Assembly (NCBI RefSeq): GCF_900109095.1 | Contig: NZ_FNYZ01000018.1 | Coordinates: 1 to 64,000, forward strand | Source: Sphingobium sp. AP50 | GTDB taxonomy: Bacteria > Pseudomonadota > Alphaproteobacteria > Sphingomonadales > Sphingomonadaceae | Reading direction: 5' to 3' | Length of the DNA: 64,000 nt | Shown here: in pieces, positions 52,110-60,920 of the stretch | How the letters are laid out: the number at the start of each line of letters is the position of its first letter | Position numbering within the stretch: the first letter of the stretch is position 1 | The notes under the pieces: model-generated | Database searches by the model: none | What the model was told of the DNA's origin: nothing | What the model saw: the letters and a program-made list of their open reading frames with translations, nothing else | Position numbers and translations under genes: made by a program

Positions 52110-52147
52110 GGCGTGATCGAGATGGTCCCGTCCGCTACGATCACGCC
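52110..52147. repeat. Long inverted repeat after mucR
   Basis: GGCGTGATCG (52110-52119) and CGATCACGCC (52138-52147) pair perfectly over 10 bases around an 18-base loop, 15 bases beyond the mucR stop. No T-run follows, so it is not a standard terminator; it may stabilise the transcript or be an operator. Confidence 0.6.
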
Positions 52148-52200
52148 GATGCCGCCCCACGATATAGACAGGCAAATGAGAGGTTCACACTCAAGCGCGT

Positions 52201-52371
52201 ATGAACGTCCACTGCCTGCTAAAACGCCACATGGGCGCATGGTGTAAAGCCGCGCGCGACCATGATGTTGATGATGATGCCAGCAGCATTGCGACGCATC
52301 CGGGTGAAATCGTGGTCATAAAAAACTTCAACGCGGTCGATCTACGTCAATATATTGCGAGTGCCGCATAG
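52201..52371 (+). CDS. Possible 56-residue ORF
   Basis: An ATG at 52201 opens a frame with MNVHCLLKRHMGAWCKAARD and then HPGEIVVIKNFNAVDLRQYI. There is no strong ribosome site. It may be a remnant of a larger gene. Weak call. Confidence 0.25.
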   Translation: MNVHCLLKRHMGAWCKAARDHDVDDDASSIATHPGEIVVIKNFNAVDLRQYIASAA

Positions 52372-52705
52372 GTCGGGCACCCAATGACATCGGCTATCAT
52401 GCCTGTCTGCGATGGCTCGCCCTATTCCATGGCGGCACATGGCGTAAACTTCAAAAAAATTCATTCTTATCTACTGACATATCTGGAACGTGCATAATAT
52501 CCAATATCGTTATTTTTCTGGAATAACGCCCATTGACGAATCAATAACTGTTGATATCCTTAAATCGAAACACGAATAAAATTCGGTCGCGCGAATTCTT
52601 TTAGATAATGATTATATCCGAAATGTTACGCGGACCATCTCTCGATAGCAGTATTTCTTGAGGCGCTTCCGCAGACATTCGCGCAAGAGCGTCCTGGAGG
52701 AAAGC
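52372..52705. promoter_or_regulatory. AT-rich spacer with an inverted repeat upstream of the protease cassette
   Basis: The stretch around 52440-52640 is clearly more AT-rich than the rest of the window. It contains the inverted repeat CGTTATT/AATAACG at 52508-52528 with a 7-base loop. It should carry the promoter of the caspase-family gene and is a natural MucR target. Confidence 0.5.
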
Positions 52706-53524
52706 ATGGCCAAGGGAATTTCGCTTCATATCGGTTTAAATCTCGTAGACCCGGCCCATTATGATGGATGGTCTGGACCACTCAATGCCTGCGAGGCCGA
52801 TGCCCATGCAATGGCGGACCTCTGCAGCCGCCAGGGATTTACCGCGCGCAAGTTGCTGACACAGGCGGCGACGCGCGAAGCGGTTCTTGCCCAGTTTGAT
52901 ACACTGGCGAGCGAGCTTGCCAATGGCGACACCCTGATCATCAGCTATTCGGGCCATGGCGGACAGCTTCCAGACCGCAACAAGGATGAGGCAGACGGTC
53001 TGGATGAAACCTGGTGTCTCTATAACGGCCAACTCATTGACGATGAGATATACAGCGCCTGGGCGAAATTTACCTCAGGAGTCAGGATCGCCGTCTTCTC
53101 CGACAGCTGCCACAGCGGCACTATCCTGAAATATTGGCGGACTCCACGCTTCTCACTGGGATCGCTTGAAACACCTGCCTGGGCGGCAGCAAGGCTCATG
53201 CCAGCTGAGATCGTACCACGCACCTATTATAAGAATCGCGAATTTTATGACGCGCTTCTCTCAAAAGCTGCGCCAGGGGAGCCGGCATGCTCGGTCATCC
53301 TCGTCTCAGGCTGTCAGGACAATCAGCTTTCGATGGATGGTCCTTTCAATGGCGCCTTCACCGGCGCCCTGCTCTCCACATGGAGCGATGACAGCTTTAC
53401 CGGGAGCTATAAGGCACTTGCAAAGGCGGTGCGGGCAAAACTGCCGTCTGATCAGTCGCCAAACTACATGACGGTGGGCTCTACAAACGCCGCCTTCGAA
53501 CAGGGCCGCGCCTTCAGTCTCTAA
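52706..53524 (+). CDS. Caspase-family (C14, metacaspase-like) protease
   Basis: A 272-residue protein with a single peptidase C14 domain: ISLHIGLNLVDPAHYDGWSG at the start, catalytic His84 in IISYSGHGGQLPD and catalytic Cys135 in AVFSDSCHSGT. The acidic stretch DRNKDEADGLDETWCLY between them is typical of bacterial metacaspases. No signal peptide, so it is cytoplasmic. GGAGG lies 6 bases before the ATG at 52706. The next gene follows 48 bases later on the same strand. Orthocaspases act in stress or regulated death and in defence; target unknown. Confidence 0.88.
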   Translation: MAKGISLHIGLNLVDPAHYDGWSGPLNACEADAHAMADLCSRQGFTARKLLTQAATREAVLAQFDTLASELANGDTLIISYSGHGGQLPDRNKDEADGLDETWCLYNGQLIDDEIYSAWAKFTSGVRIAVFSDSCHSGTILKYWRTPRFSLGSLETPAWAAARLMPAEIVPRTYYKNREFYDALLSKAAPGEPACSVILVSGCQDNQLSMDGPFNGAFTGALLSTWSDDSFTGSYKALAKAVRAKLPSDQSPNYMTVGSTNAAFEQGRAFSL

Positions 53525-53572
53525 ACGCTGCAGCGCCTTTTGCCGCGCTGCGCAGCTCTCAAGGACAACAAC

Positions 53573-54931
53573 ATGCTATTAAAGCTTATTGCAGCGACGC
53601 TCCTGCTCGCGGCCGCGACGCAGGTCGGCGCACAGGAAGTCACATATCAACTGCCACGTTCGACGGTCATTGCCGGGTGGCAGGCGCGCCTCATCCGCTG
53701 CCCCACCCTCGATGCCCCCAAGCCCGATTATGTGACCCAGGCTGTCGTAGCATCGACCGCGAAGCCCGGCGAACTTGTGCGCCTCAATCCCAACAGTCCA
53801 TTTCTGGGCAGCCGAAAACTCGCGCTTACCTATTATGAAAATGGCATGCTCAAGACGATCAATGCCGAAGGTGAAGGCAAAGGGGGAGCCGTCCTGGCTA
53901 CCCTGGCCAAAACGGCGGCGGGTTTTGCCAGCTTCGGCGTCACCGGCACGCTCACGACCATGCTAGCGGCTAATGTTCCTCTCGGATCAAAGGGGGTCGT
54001 TTCGCCCATCTTCGAGCACAAGCTCAAGGTCGCATGCAAATCCGATATCCTCAAAAAGGTTGCGCGCTGGCAGGACGTCTCCGACAGAATCGAGACGATA
54101 GAAGCCGCAGTCGCCAACGGGGTCGCGTTGGGCTCTATCCGCGCCGAAGTCCTGGAACAGCTGAAAACCGAACAAGCCGAACTTGAAGATGCGCTGACTC
54201 TCTCGACAAGCGTCACGCTCACGCAAAGCCGGGCAAAAGCCAAGGCCATTGGCGCGGCACGCCCTGACGGCAGTTACAGGGAGGCGTTCGATCTGCCCCC
54301 GATCAATCCCACATTATGGTTTGACACCGCCGAACGCGAACAGATACCCGATATGAACGTCGGAAAAGGGGGCTTTTGCGCGCGTTTCATTGTATCGAAA
54401 GCAGCGTTCGCACGATCCGAACCGATCGAAACGCCAAGCTTGAAGGCGTGGCGTGCAGCCTATCTTAAGGACGGTGAATTAACGGCAACGAAGCGCCTGA
54501 ACCACTTCGTCTACTTCAACCCCGCTTCCGTCGTTGTCGAACTGTGGGACAATCCAACCAAAGCCCCCTGCTCGCTCGATAGCGTCATAGACGATACGCT
54601 CACGAGGAAGACTGTTTCAGTCGCGCAATTCTCCGATTATTTTATCCTCCCGCTCGGCAGCGGCATGTTTGAAACCAAAGGCTCGTCAGCAGAATTCACG
54701 GCAGAAGGTAAGATGGTCGCAATGGGCACCAATGCGGTGGGTGGCGGAAGTCAGTTTGCCGAAGCGCTTGCCGGAGGCCTGGCTGCGGCCGAGACCATGC
54801 GCGATGCCAAAACAGGTGCGATCCAGCGCAAGATCGATCGCCTTAAGGTAGAGAAGGAGTTGCGAGAATTGCAGGAGGAGAGCAGCAAGAATGCGGTCAA
54901 ATCTGAAGGCGACCTCAAAGACGCCAATTGA
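53573..54931 (+). CDS. Exported protein of unknown function in the protease cassette
   Basis: A 452-residue protein with a Sec signal peptide (MLLKLIAATLLLAAATQVGA, cut before QEVTYQL). The mature part has a Gly/Ala/Thr-rich hydrophobic stretch (LAKTAAGFASFGVTGTLTTM) that might touch a membrane, a coiled coil near 180-225 and another at the C-terminus (RKIDRLKVEKELRELQEESS). AAGGA precedes the ATG. I recognise no domain. Its position between two proteases suggests a substrate, partner or scaffold. Confidence 0.65.
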   Translation: MLLKLIAATLLLAAATQVGAQEVTYQLPRSTVIAGWQARLIRCPTLDAPKPDYVTQAVVASTAKPGELVRLNPNSPFLGSRKLALTYYENGMLKTINAEGEGKGGAVLATLAKTAAGFASFGVTGTLTTMLAANVPLGSKGVVSPIFEHKLKVACKSDILKKVARWQDVSDRIETIEAAVANGVALGSIRAEVLEQLKTEQAELEDALTLSTSVTLTQSRAKAKAIGAARPDGSYREAFDLPPINPTLWFDTAEREQIPDMNVGKGGFCARFIVSKAAFARSEPIETPSLKAWRAAYLKDGELTATKRLNHFVYFNPASVVVELWDNPTKAPCSLDSVIDDTLTRKTVSVAQFSDYFILPLGSGMFETKGSSAEFTAEGKMVAMGTNAVGGGSQFAEALAGGLAAAETMRDAKTGAIQRKIDRLKVEKELRELQEESSKNAVKSEGDLKDAN

Positions 54932-55091
54932 CCAGATGTTGGCTTTGGCTTGGAACAAAAGGAGCGCGATAATCGACCGACGTGACGAAGCGCAGCATCA
55001 CGAAGCAATTAAAATCTTATGATATCCTGTGTCGCTGATTGTCTCTTGGGGCCTCTATTGATAGGCTCAGGCCGGCTTGTTGGGGGATAGC

Positions 55092-55472
55092 ATGCGCAGT
55101 AAAATCACGCTTCTTGCTTGTGCGTCTCTGACATTGGCTTCAGAGACGGTGCAGGCAGCGCCGCGATGCCCCGATTGCGATGTCAGCGTGATAGTAGCGC
55201 GCAGCGATATCGGGTGCATCAGCCAAAGACTTCGGCGTCTGATCAGGGATGGACGCGATCCCATTCTTTTGCCCCTGTCTTGCCAGGCAGCCAAGGAAAA
55301 GGTCAGGATCGAGCCGGTGCCAGACCTCCGCAAAGCTCAGGAGACGGGCGCCGGCGGGTCTAAAGCCTATGCGCTTCTTACCAAGGATAGCGCCAGATGC
55401 CTGATGAAAAAGTTGAACGTGCGTCAGAGCATAGCGAATTCGTTGCAGATCGATCTGAAGAGCTGCCGATGA
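55092..55472 (+). CDS. Small exported cysteine-containing protein
   Basis: A 126-residue protein with a signal peptide (MRSKITLLACASLTLASETV, likely cut after VQA). The mature part has five Cys (APRCPDCDVSVIVARSDIGC then a Cys in PLSCQAAKEK, later CLMKK and the final KSCR), suggesting disulphides in the periplasm. Unknown family. Its stop overlaps the next start (ATGA at 55469-55472). Confidence 0.6.
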   Translation: MRSKITLLACASLTLASETVQAAPRCPDCDVSVIVARSDIGCISQRLRRLIRDGRDPILLPLSCQAAKEKVRIEPVPDLRKAQETGAGGSKAYALLTKDSARCLMKKLNVRQSIANSLQIDLKSCR

Positions 55473-56017
55473 ACCCGCCATGGCTACCGCGCACACTCAT
55501 CGAACAGATAGAAGTGCTGGCCAAGCTTGCGTTGATGATCGGTGCTGTGATCGCAGCGCGTGAATATTTCGATCAACGCAACGATATGCGTGTCACAAGG
55601 ACACTTGAATTTGCCAGCCGGTTTGATGGTTCGGAATATCTTGGGGTGCGCCAAGCAGTGGGCAAGGCGCTGGCGGAAAAGGCCCGCGCTCTGCGGACAG
55701 AAGCAGAGGCTGGCACAGACCGGCCAAAGGACCCAGAGCTGATTGCCGCCAGGGCGGACAAGGCAGCCTTGGCACTTGTGTTTGGAAGCGAGGGCAACAA
55801 GGGGCTCGAAAATGAGATTGGCCAGATAGCCGGCTTCTTCTCGAGCTTGCAGGTCTGTGTCGATCGCAACATCTGCGACGCAGAGACGGCGCACGCTGTG
55901 TTTGACGCCTATGCGAAATCTTTCTGGAGTAATTTCGAACCCTATTTCCGCGATTTGCAGCGAATCACCCCAGAAGCCGGTGCGGGCCTGGAGAAATTTG
56001 CAGGTACAAACGCATGA
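55469..56017 (+). CDS. Membrane-anchored protein of the protease cassette
   Basis: A 182-residue protein with one N-terminal membrane helix (IEVLAKLALMIGAVIAAREY) and a helical soluble domain (TRTLEFASRFDGSEYLGVRQ; later FFSSLQVCVDRNICDAETAH). It recalls DUF4760-like proteins but the match is loose. The ATG at 55469 is preferred over 55397 because it is coupled to the preceding stop and has GAAGAG upstream. It overlaps the CHAT gene by 4 bases. Confidence 0.6.
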   Translation: MNPPWLPRTLIEQIEVLAKLALMIGAVIAAREYFDQRNDMRVTRTLEFASRFDGSEYLGVRQAVGKALAEKARALRTEAEAGTDRPKDPELIAARADKAALALVFGSEGNKGLENEIGQIAGFFSSLQVCVDRNICDAETAHAVFDAYAKSFWSNFEPYFRDLQRITPEAGAGLEKFAGTNA

Positions 56018-58296
56018 TAGTCCGGGCGCGCATCTTATGCGGCCTCATGCTGGCCATATCGTTGGTTGCAACACCAGTGCGCGCGGCCGACCAGCCATTC
56101 AAAGCATCGCCGATCATCGAAACCTCAGCACCTGCTGAGGTCAAAGATATAATGGTACCGATCATAGCAGCTGGCCTCGGCGCCGACCTGCGCAATAGGG
56201 TCGCAGCGCTGCGCAAGATTCAGGAGACATGGCTGGCCGACTGGCAGTCTGGAAAATTGACATCGGCCACACTGCGCGAGCATCGGTATTTTTCCGATCG
56301 CATGCTGATTGACGCGGTGGTGCAACTGCCGGCCTCCGACAGGGAAGGTATTGAGCCTATCTATTTGCCTTTTCTTGCCGAGGCGATCGACTGGTGCGAC
56401 GGATTTAACGACCCCTCGATCGGTTTCAACTTATTCAGTCGCAGTTTGGGCATCATTGGCGGCGACACAAGTATCGCGCAGCCGCAATTTCTAGGAATCC
56501 TGCGCAAGATATCGACTATGATCGAAGCATTGCCACAGCTTGCTGTGCGACAACGGACCCTTGCCAATATGGCAGTGGCGATGGGAATGGTGAGTGCATT
56601 CACCAGTCTGAATGCGGAAACTATCGCTCTAACCGCAAGAGCAGCGCGTAACACATTGGCCTTAGACGACAAAGCTCAAGACCCGCTCTTGTCGCCAAAT
56701 GACAAGAAGACGATGGCCAGCCTTCTCCTAATGGCGACCGTTTTCATGCCTGGGACAGAACGGATCGAACTGAACCACTTTGCAAAGGACCATGGTGGCG
56801 TAATCTTGACCAGCCAGAACAAGTCGGCTGGGTATTTTGGCGCCGTCGATGCAGCGCTCTCTGGCGACTGGATCGAAGCAGATCGGCTGATGGAAACAGC
56901 CATTGATAATCCACAGGTTATGAAAGAGACCTTGCCAGGTAGCAGCCCGGCTCAGGCGCCTATCATATCTATCATGTTCAGCAAACAGATGCTCATGAGC
57001 GAGGCTGCGGCCGTCAAGGTCAAGACAGGTCATTCCGAAGCAGCAATGCATCTCTTCGAGCGCAGTCGCTCGACAGCGCTTCAGATACGTCCTCAGGCTG
57101 ATGCGCTGGCGTCAGAGCTGCGCATTATCCTTGGGGGCGAGACTATCGTCCAGGTCGCAGCAGGTTGGATGGGGACCTTTGCGGTGGTATCGAGGCCCAA
57201 GGACGGCAAAGTGGCGCGAACCAGCCTTTACACGGCTAACTCAGGCGGGCTGGCCCTCATCAGCAACTATGTGCATTTCGATCCCGGTCAGCGATATGTC
57301 CCAGGCGGCATTTTGGCGGCTTATTATCTGATCCGCACGGTACCGCGCCGCGGACCATCCCCGGCGCTGGACATGTTTGTCGATGATCTCAATCGCCGCA
57401 CGGAAAGTCTGGTCGGGGACGCTATTCGCCAGGCACTGTCCAAAGCGGGCGCAAAACCAAATGAGCGGATCGTCCTTATCCTGCCGGCAACTCTGGCAAT
57501 GCTCCCGGTTGCAGGCTCACGCGGTGCCGACAACATAAGCCTCGGCGAACGCTATGAGCTGCGTTTTGCGCAGTCACTTGCTCATGCCGCAGGCACGATT
57601 TCCAGCACCAAGGGCACTCCGGGGGCCGGCATAGGTTTTCTCGCGTCGTCGAGTTCCAACCTTGATGCGGTGTCTTTCGAACAGGCTGCGATCAAGCCGA
57701 CACGCGCAATCCTTGGGGCAGCAACAGCAGATGAGGTGTTCAAGGGCCTGGACGGGACAGATTACTGGCACATTGCCAGTCATGGCAGTTCCGACTGGGG
57801 TAAGGCTAAGGCCAATGGCATCTATCTTGATGGCAAGGCCTTGCTGAACGACGCAGATATCCGTGGCGCTCGGATCCATCATCCGCCTCGACTCGTCTTC
57901 TTATCGGCCTGCGAAACCGCCATCCTGGATATCACGCAGGATATTCATCGTTATGCCAGCCTCCAGACCGCCTTTGCCGCCATGGGGGCACAAGGCGTGG
58001 TCGGAACATTATGGCCCATCGGCGATGGTGCAGCTGCATTGCTCTCCGTCCGATTCCGCGACTATCTGATCGACGACCATATTCGGCCCGCTTCTGCCCT
58101 GCGCAGGGCGCAGTTATGGCTGCGCGACTCAGACGCGCGAACCCTGCGCAATTTCGTGACGAACAAGATCGCGCTGGGCAAGGTTACTGCGACTCAGGCA
58201 CAGGGTATAATGGCCAGCCTTGCAGATTTTGAAGCGGGTAGCAGGCCGTTCGCCCATCCCTTCTACTGGACCGCATTTGAGCTGCTTGGCGGCTAG
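56014..58296 (+). CDS. Exported CHAT-domain protease
   Basis: A 760-residue protein. The signal peptide is ARILCGLMLAISLVATPVRA. About 350 helical residues follow, probably degenerate repeats. The C-terminal CHAT domain carries His590 in YWHIASHGSSDWG and Cys633 in RLVFLSACETA, with MGAQGVVGTLWPIGDGA and the ending RPFAHPFYWTAFELLGG that are canonical for CHAT. CHAT is a caspase-related peptidase clan, usually cytoplasmic (for example the Craspase partner TPR-CHAT); a signal peptide here implies a periplasmic protease. It overlaps the membrane-protein gene (ATGA) and converges on the lipoprotein gene with a 4-base overlap. Confidence 0.88.
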   Translation: MIVRARILCGLMLAISLVATPVRAADQPFKASPIIETSAPAEVKDIMVPIIAAGLGADLRNRVAALRKIQETWLADWQSGKLTSATLREHRYFSDRMLIDAVVQLPASDREGIEPIYLPFLAEAIDWCDGFNDPSIGFNLFSRSLGIIGGDTSIAQPQFLGILRKISTMIEALPQLAVRQRTLANMAVAMGMVSAFTSLNAETIALTARAARNTLALDDKAQDPLLSPNDKKTMASLLLMATVFMPGTERIELNHFAKDHGGVILTSQNKSAGYFGAVDAALSGDWIEADRLMETAIDNPQVMKETLPGSSPAQAPIISIMFSKQMLMSEAAAVKVKTGHSEAAMHLFERSRSTALQIRPQADALASELRIILGGETIVQVAAGWMGTFAVVSRPKDGKVARTSLYTANSGGLALISNYVHFDPGQRYVPGGILAAYYLIRTVPRRGPSPALDMFVDDLNRRTESLVGDAIRQALSKAGAKPNERIVLILPATLAMLPVAGSRGADNISLGERYELRFAQSLAHAAGTISSTKGTPGAGIGFLASSSSNLDAVSFEQAAIKPTRAILGAATADEVFKGLDGTDYWHIASHGSSDWGKAKANGIYLDGKALLNDADIRGARIHHPPRLVFLSACETAILDITQDIHRYASLQTAFAAMGAQGVVGTLWPIGDGAAALLSVRFRDYLIDDHIRPASALRRAQLWLRDSDARTLRNFVTNKIALGKVTATQAQGIMASLADFEAGSRPFAHPFYWTAFELLGG

Positions 58297-58880
58297 GTGC
58301 CAATCAGCACCGCAAGGATTTGCGGATTGGGGTTTGTACGTTCGGCCTGGAAGGCCATTTTAAGGTCATCCAACGTATCGATCGCACATCCATCATTCTG
58401 GGCGCATTTGGGCGCGACCAGGATATAGCCACGTCGGCTGAGTGTCTGTTCGACAGCCAGAACGTAGACATAGCGCCCGCGCTCGAACGTCCGGTCGACC
58501 AGATCCTGCCGGAACATAATGGCCACCACCCCAGGCTGCACTTCGATAGCAGCCATAGCAGCTACAGCATCGATATTGTCCTTGAGCGTGACGCCGTTCA
58601 CGGCGTCAAGCACCAGAGATTTGAACCAGCATCCGCCCTTCGTGGGCTGAAGGATCCAACGCGCGCCTTGGACGGGGTGCCCGTCCTTATCCTGGATTAG
58701 GGACCAGTTACCTGCCAGCGGTCCGCAACTTGACGCGGCCTGCATCGAAAAGAGAGGCTCGTCTGACACATAGGCGCAGTGCGTAAGAGCAGGCATCAAG
58801 AGCCCTGCAGCAGCAATGCGCAAGCACCTCGATGCCGACCATCGGATACCGCAGGATGGCGCTCTCTTCCCTGTCACCAT
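58293..58880 (-). CDS. Probable lipoprotein of unknown function
   Basis: A 195-residue protein. From the ATG at 58880 a basic N-terminus and hydrophobic stretch (CLRIAAAGLLMPALTHC) end at a lipobox-like LTHC. The mature part has GPLAGNWSLIQDKDGHPVQG and ARWILQPTKGGCWFKSL, resembling protease-inhibitor-like or lipocalin-like beta-barrels (AprI/Inh style), then FERGRYVYVLAVEQTLSRRG. If it were an inhibitor, its place opposite the exported CHAT protease would make sense; this is inference only. Confidence 0.5.
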   Translation of the reverse strand: MVTGKRAPSCGIRWSASRCLRIAAAGLLMPALTHCAYVSDEPLFSMQAASSCGPLAGNWSLIQDKDGHPVQGARWILQPTKGGCWFKSLVLDAVNGVTLKDNIDAVAAMAAIEVQPGVVAIMFRQDLVDRTFERGRYVYVLAVEQTLSRRGYILVAPKCAQNDGCAIDTLDDLKMAFQAERTNPNPQILAVLIGT

Positions 58881-59015
58881 ATCGCTTACAGTCCCCCTAC
58901 AGCTTCTGCCACGATCCTTGCATTGACGGTCCATCTCGCAAACTGGTCAATAATCACTTTTCTGTGCACCTAAAAGATTACATGCTGGTCTGAATATCGA
59001 TGCAGGTACGGCCGC

Positions 59016-59210
59016 TCACTCAACACCGAGGTTATCAACGGTCATGTCTTCGATCGTATCAGCGAATTGGCCTGCGAGTCCTCCACGACGAGCGATAACG
59101 AGAATGATGTCCAATGCGTCACCCAAAGCATTATAATCGCTAGCGCAAGCCATCGCTTGTGCCATCGCGTGATCAATCATCTGATCAAGGGCGTGACCCA
59201 TCGTCACCAT
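59016..59210 (-). CDS. Small protein of unknown function, 64 residues
   Basis: An acidic helical protein (HALDQMIDHAMAQAMACASD, then DALDIILVIARRGGLAGQFA). GGAG sits 7 bases before the ATG at 59210. No family recognised. Confidence 0.45.
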   Translation of the reverse strand: MVTMGHALDQMIDHAMAQAMACASDYNALGDALDIILVIARRGGLAGQFADTIEDMTVDNLGVE

Positions 59211-59478
59211 GGTTGCTCTCCGCCGTAAAGTGGTTGCTGCTACAGCTTTCTAGTGTCCTCCCACGAGCATGGCCAGGCCGAGGCCTAGATCGTCGAGAAC
59301 ATAACAGCGGACCTGACGGCCGATATCGTGCCTGTCCATCACGCGCGCAAAGATCGCAGCCGATCCCTCGTTTCTTTCTGCGCTCGCTGGTGTCAGCTCT
59401 CGACACCAGCGAGCGCGCCACTCACGACGTTACCGGGCAGTCAGTGCCCCCCAAGTCCGTCAGGCAAGATAGATCGTA

Positions 59479-60150
59479 CTACACATCCTCGTAATTGATG
59501 GAGAGGCCATCTGCGATCTTCTGAATCTGCGAATGGCATAAAGGATCAGCCACAGCGCGCGTCGACACCGGTTCGAGTATATCTGCAGGAACGCGGTCGC
59601 CAAAGAGCAATACCGCGAACTCGGGGCCATATTGATAGGAGATATAATAGAGGCCCTACGCAGAGGTGCAGTGGACATGAATATGCGCCGCCCAGTTGCG
59701 GGTGACCGGGTAAGTGCTTCTCGGCCCCGCCAAAAGGCCATTGCCTGGCAGTCCGATCTTACGCTGGGCCGTCGCGGTGAGGCTGACCAGATTCAGGTCA
59801 TGCATCGTGCGCAGATGGCTATGGGCGTGCTGCCGATAATCTGAAGGATGGACGATGTCAGGCGGCGCCATTGTCATGCGGGCGCGCGGCGGCGTGTCCG
59901 GGCAGCGTAGGATGATCTCGCAGGTTGCGCATTCGAAGGATTGGGCGGCATAGAGGGTCGGAATTACAGCGCCGCTCCCATCGCGGATCGGTGAGAAACG
60001 GGCATGGCCTTTCTCGCTATCATTGAACTGGCTCGATCCAAACAGCTGGGCGTGGATGCGGTGCAGATCGGTGCCGGCCTTCAGAAGATGATAGTCCTCC
60101 TTCCCAACCCTCATTGTGACGGGCTCGGGAATCTGGATGCTGAAGCGCAT
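59479..60150 (-). pseudogene. RES-domain toxin with an internal amber codon
   Basis: The frame from 60150 encodes a RES-domain toxin: DLHRIHAQLFGSSQFNDSEK, RFSPIRDGSGAVIPTLYAAQ, SFECATCEIILRC, then LVSLTATAQRKIGLPGN. RES toxins consume NAD+. A TAG at 59656-59658 stops it after 164 residues, but the same frame continues GLYYISYQYGPEFAVLLFGD to a second stop at 59479-59481, the normal end for the family (about 220 residues). One base change (for example from CAG) would explain it. The missing end includes the usual conserved RES tail, so the toxin is probably inactive. Start overlaps the antitoxin stop. Confidence 0.8.
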
Positions 60151-60920
60151 CAGCCGTGAACTTCAGGCTCGGCTTCGCGCTCGAATGCCGCGATGACGGC
60201 TTCCGGCTCGCCGGCAAGTGCCGCGCCTGGGGTGTCGTCGAAATCCAGATGCGGCCGGGTCAGCCAGTGCAGCAGCCGAAAATCGCTCCATTCATCGGGC
60301 TTCGCCCGAATGATGTGGCGCATCGCCGGATAGACGCGGCGGCCTTCCACGTCGAATTGCAGCAGGGGATAGACGGCGCGCCCGTCGACCGTGAAGCGCA
60401 GCAGTTCCTGTCGATCTTCCTTACGCTTCATCGTCGCGGACGGGTTCGCGCCCGAAAGCCCCAGCAGCTCGCAGGCCTCAGCCTGATCGGCCATCTGGGT
60501 GGTCGTGAGTATCCGCTCCTGCAGGCGGGCGCGGTTGAGCGCCGCCTTGAGCTGGAGATCGTCGCCCTTGACCAGATTTTCCCGCAGCATGACCCGATAT
60601 TCCGACACCATCTTGTCAAACTCGCCGGAAAAAGCGTCGCTTAGATACCGCTCGGCCACCTTTTCAAAGGTCATAGCCAACATGCTGGCTGCGTCGGTAA
60701 TCGTCTTGCCACTGACACCCGCCTGCGCAACCGACGCGGCCAAGGCGTCATGGAGCGCCTGAAGCGCCGCTGGATCACTGCCGATGGACAAGTCGACATG
60801 AACCCGGACGCTGGCATGTGTAGAGACTGTCAGTGCCTTCGACGCGTAAAGCGCACGCCCAATGCCCCGACGCCCCGAGCCGGAGGCCGCTCGTTTACCA
60901 ATCGCGGGAGCAGCAACCAT
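60150..60920 (-). CDS. Xre/MbcA/ParS-type antitoxin of the RES toxin
   Basis: A 256-residue protein. The middle carries a DNA-binding-like segment (LTTTQMADQAEACELLGLSG, then ATMKRKEDRQELLRF), and the C-terminus FRLLHWLTRPHLDFDDTPG then AALAGEPEAVIAAFE is the toxin-binding MbcA/ParS region. The ATG at 60920 has AGGAG 7 bases upstream. It precedes and overlaps the toxin gene, the usual order for RES-Xre pairs. The extra N-terminal ~120 residues make it longer than most antitoxins. It should repress its own promoter. Confidence 0.78.
   Translation of the reverse strand: MVAAPAIGKRAASGSGRRGIGRALYASKALTVSTHASVRVHVDLSIGSDPAALQALHDALAASVAQAGVSGKTITDAASMLAMTFEKVAERYLSDAFSGEFDKMVSEYRVMLRENLVKGDDLQLKAALNRARLQERILTTTQMADQAEACELLGLSGANPSATMKRKEDRQELLRFTVDGRAVYPLLQFDVEGRRVYPAMRHIIRAKPDEWSDFRLLHWLTRPHLDFDDTPGAALAGEPEAVIAAFEREAEPEVHG

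Noticed and set aside
52110-52147. Inverted repeat after mucR as a Rho-independent terminator
   Set aside because: The 18-base loop is large and no T-run follows on either strand; kept only as an inverted repeat.
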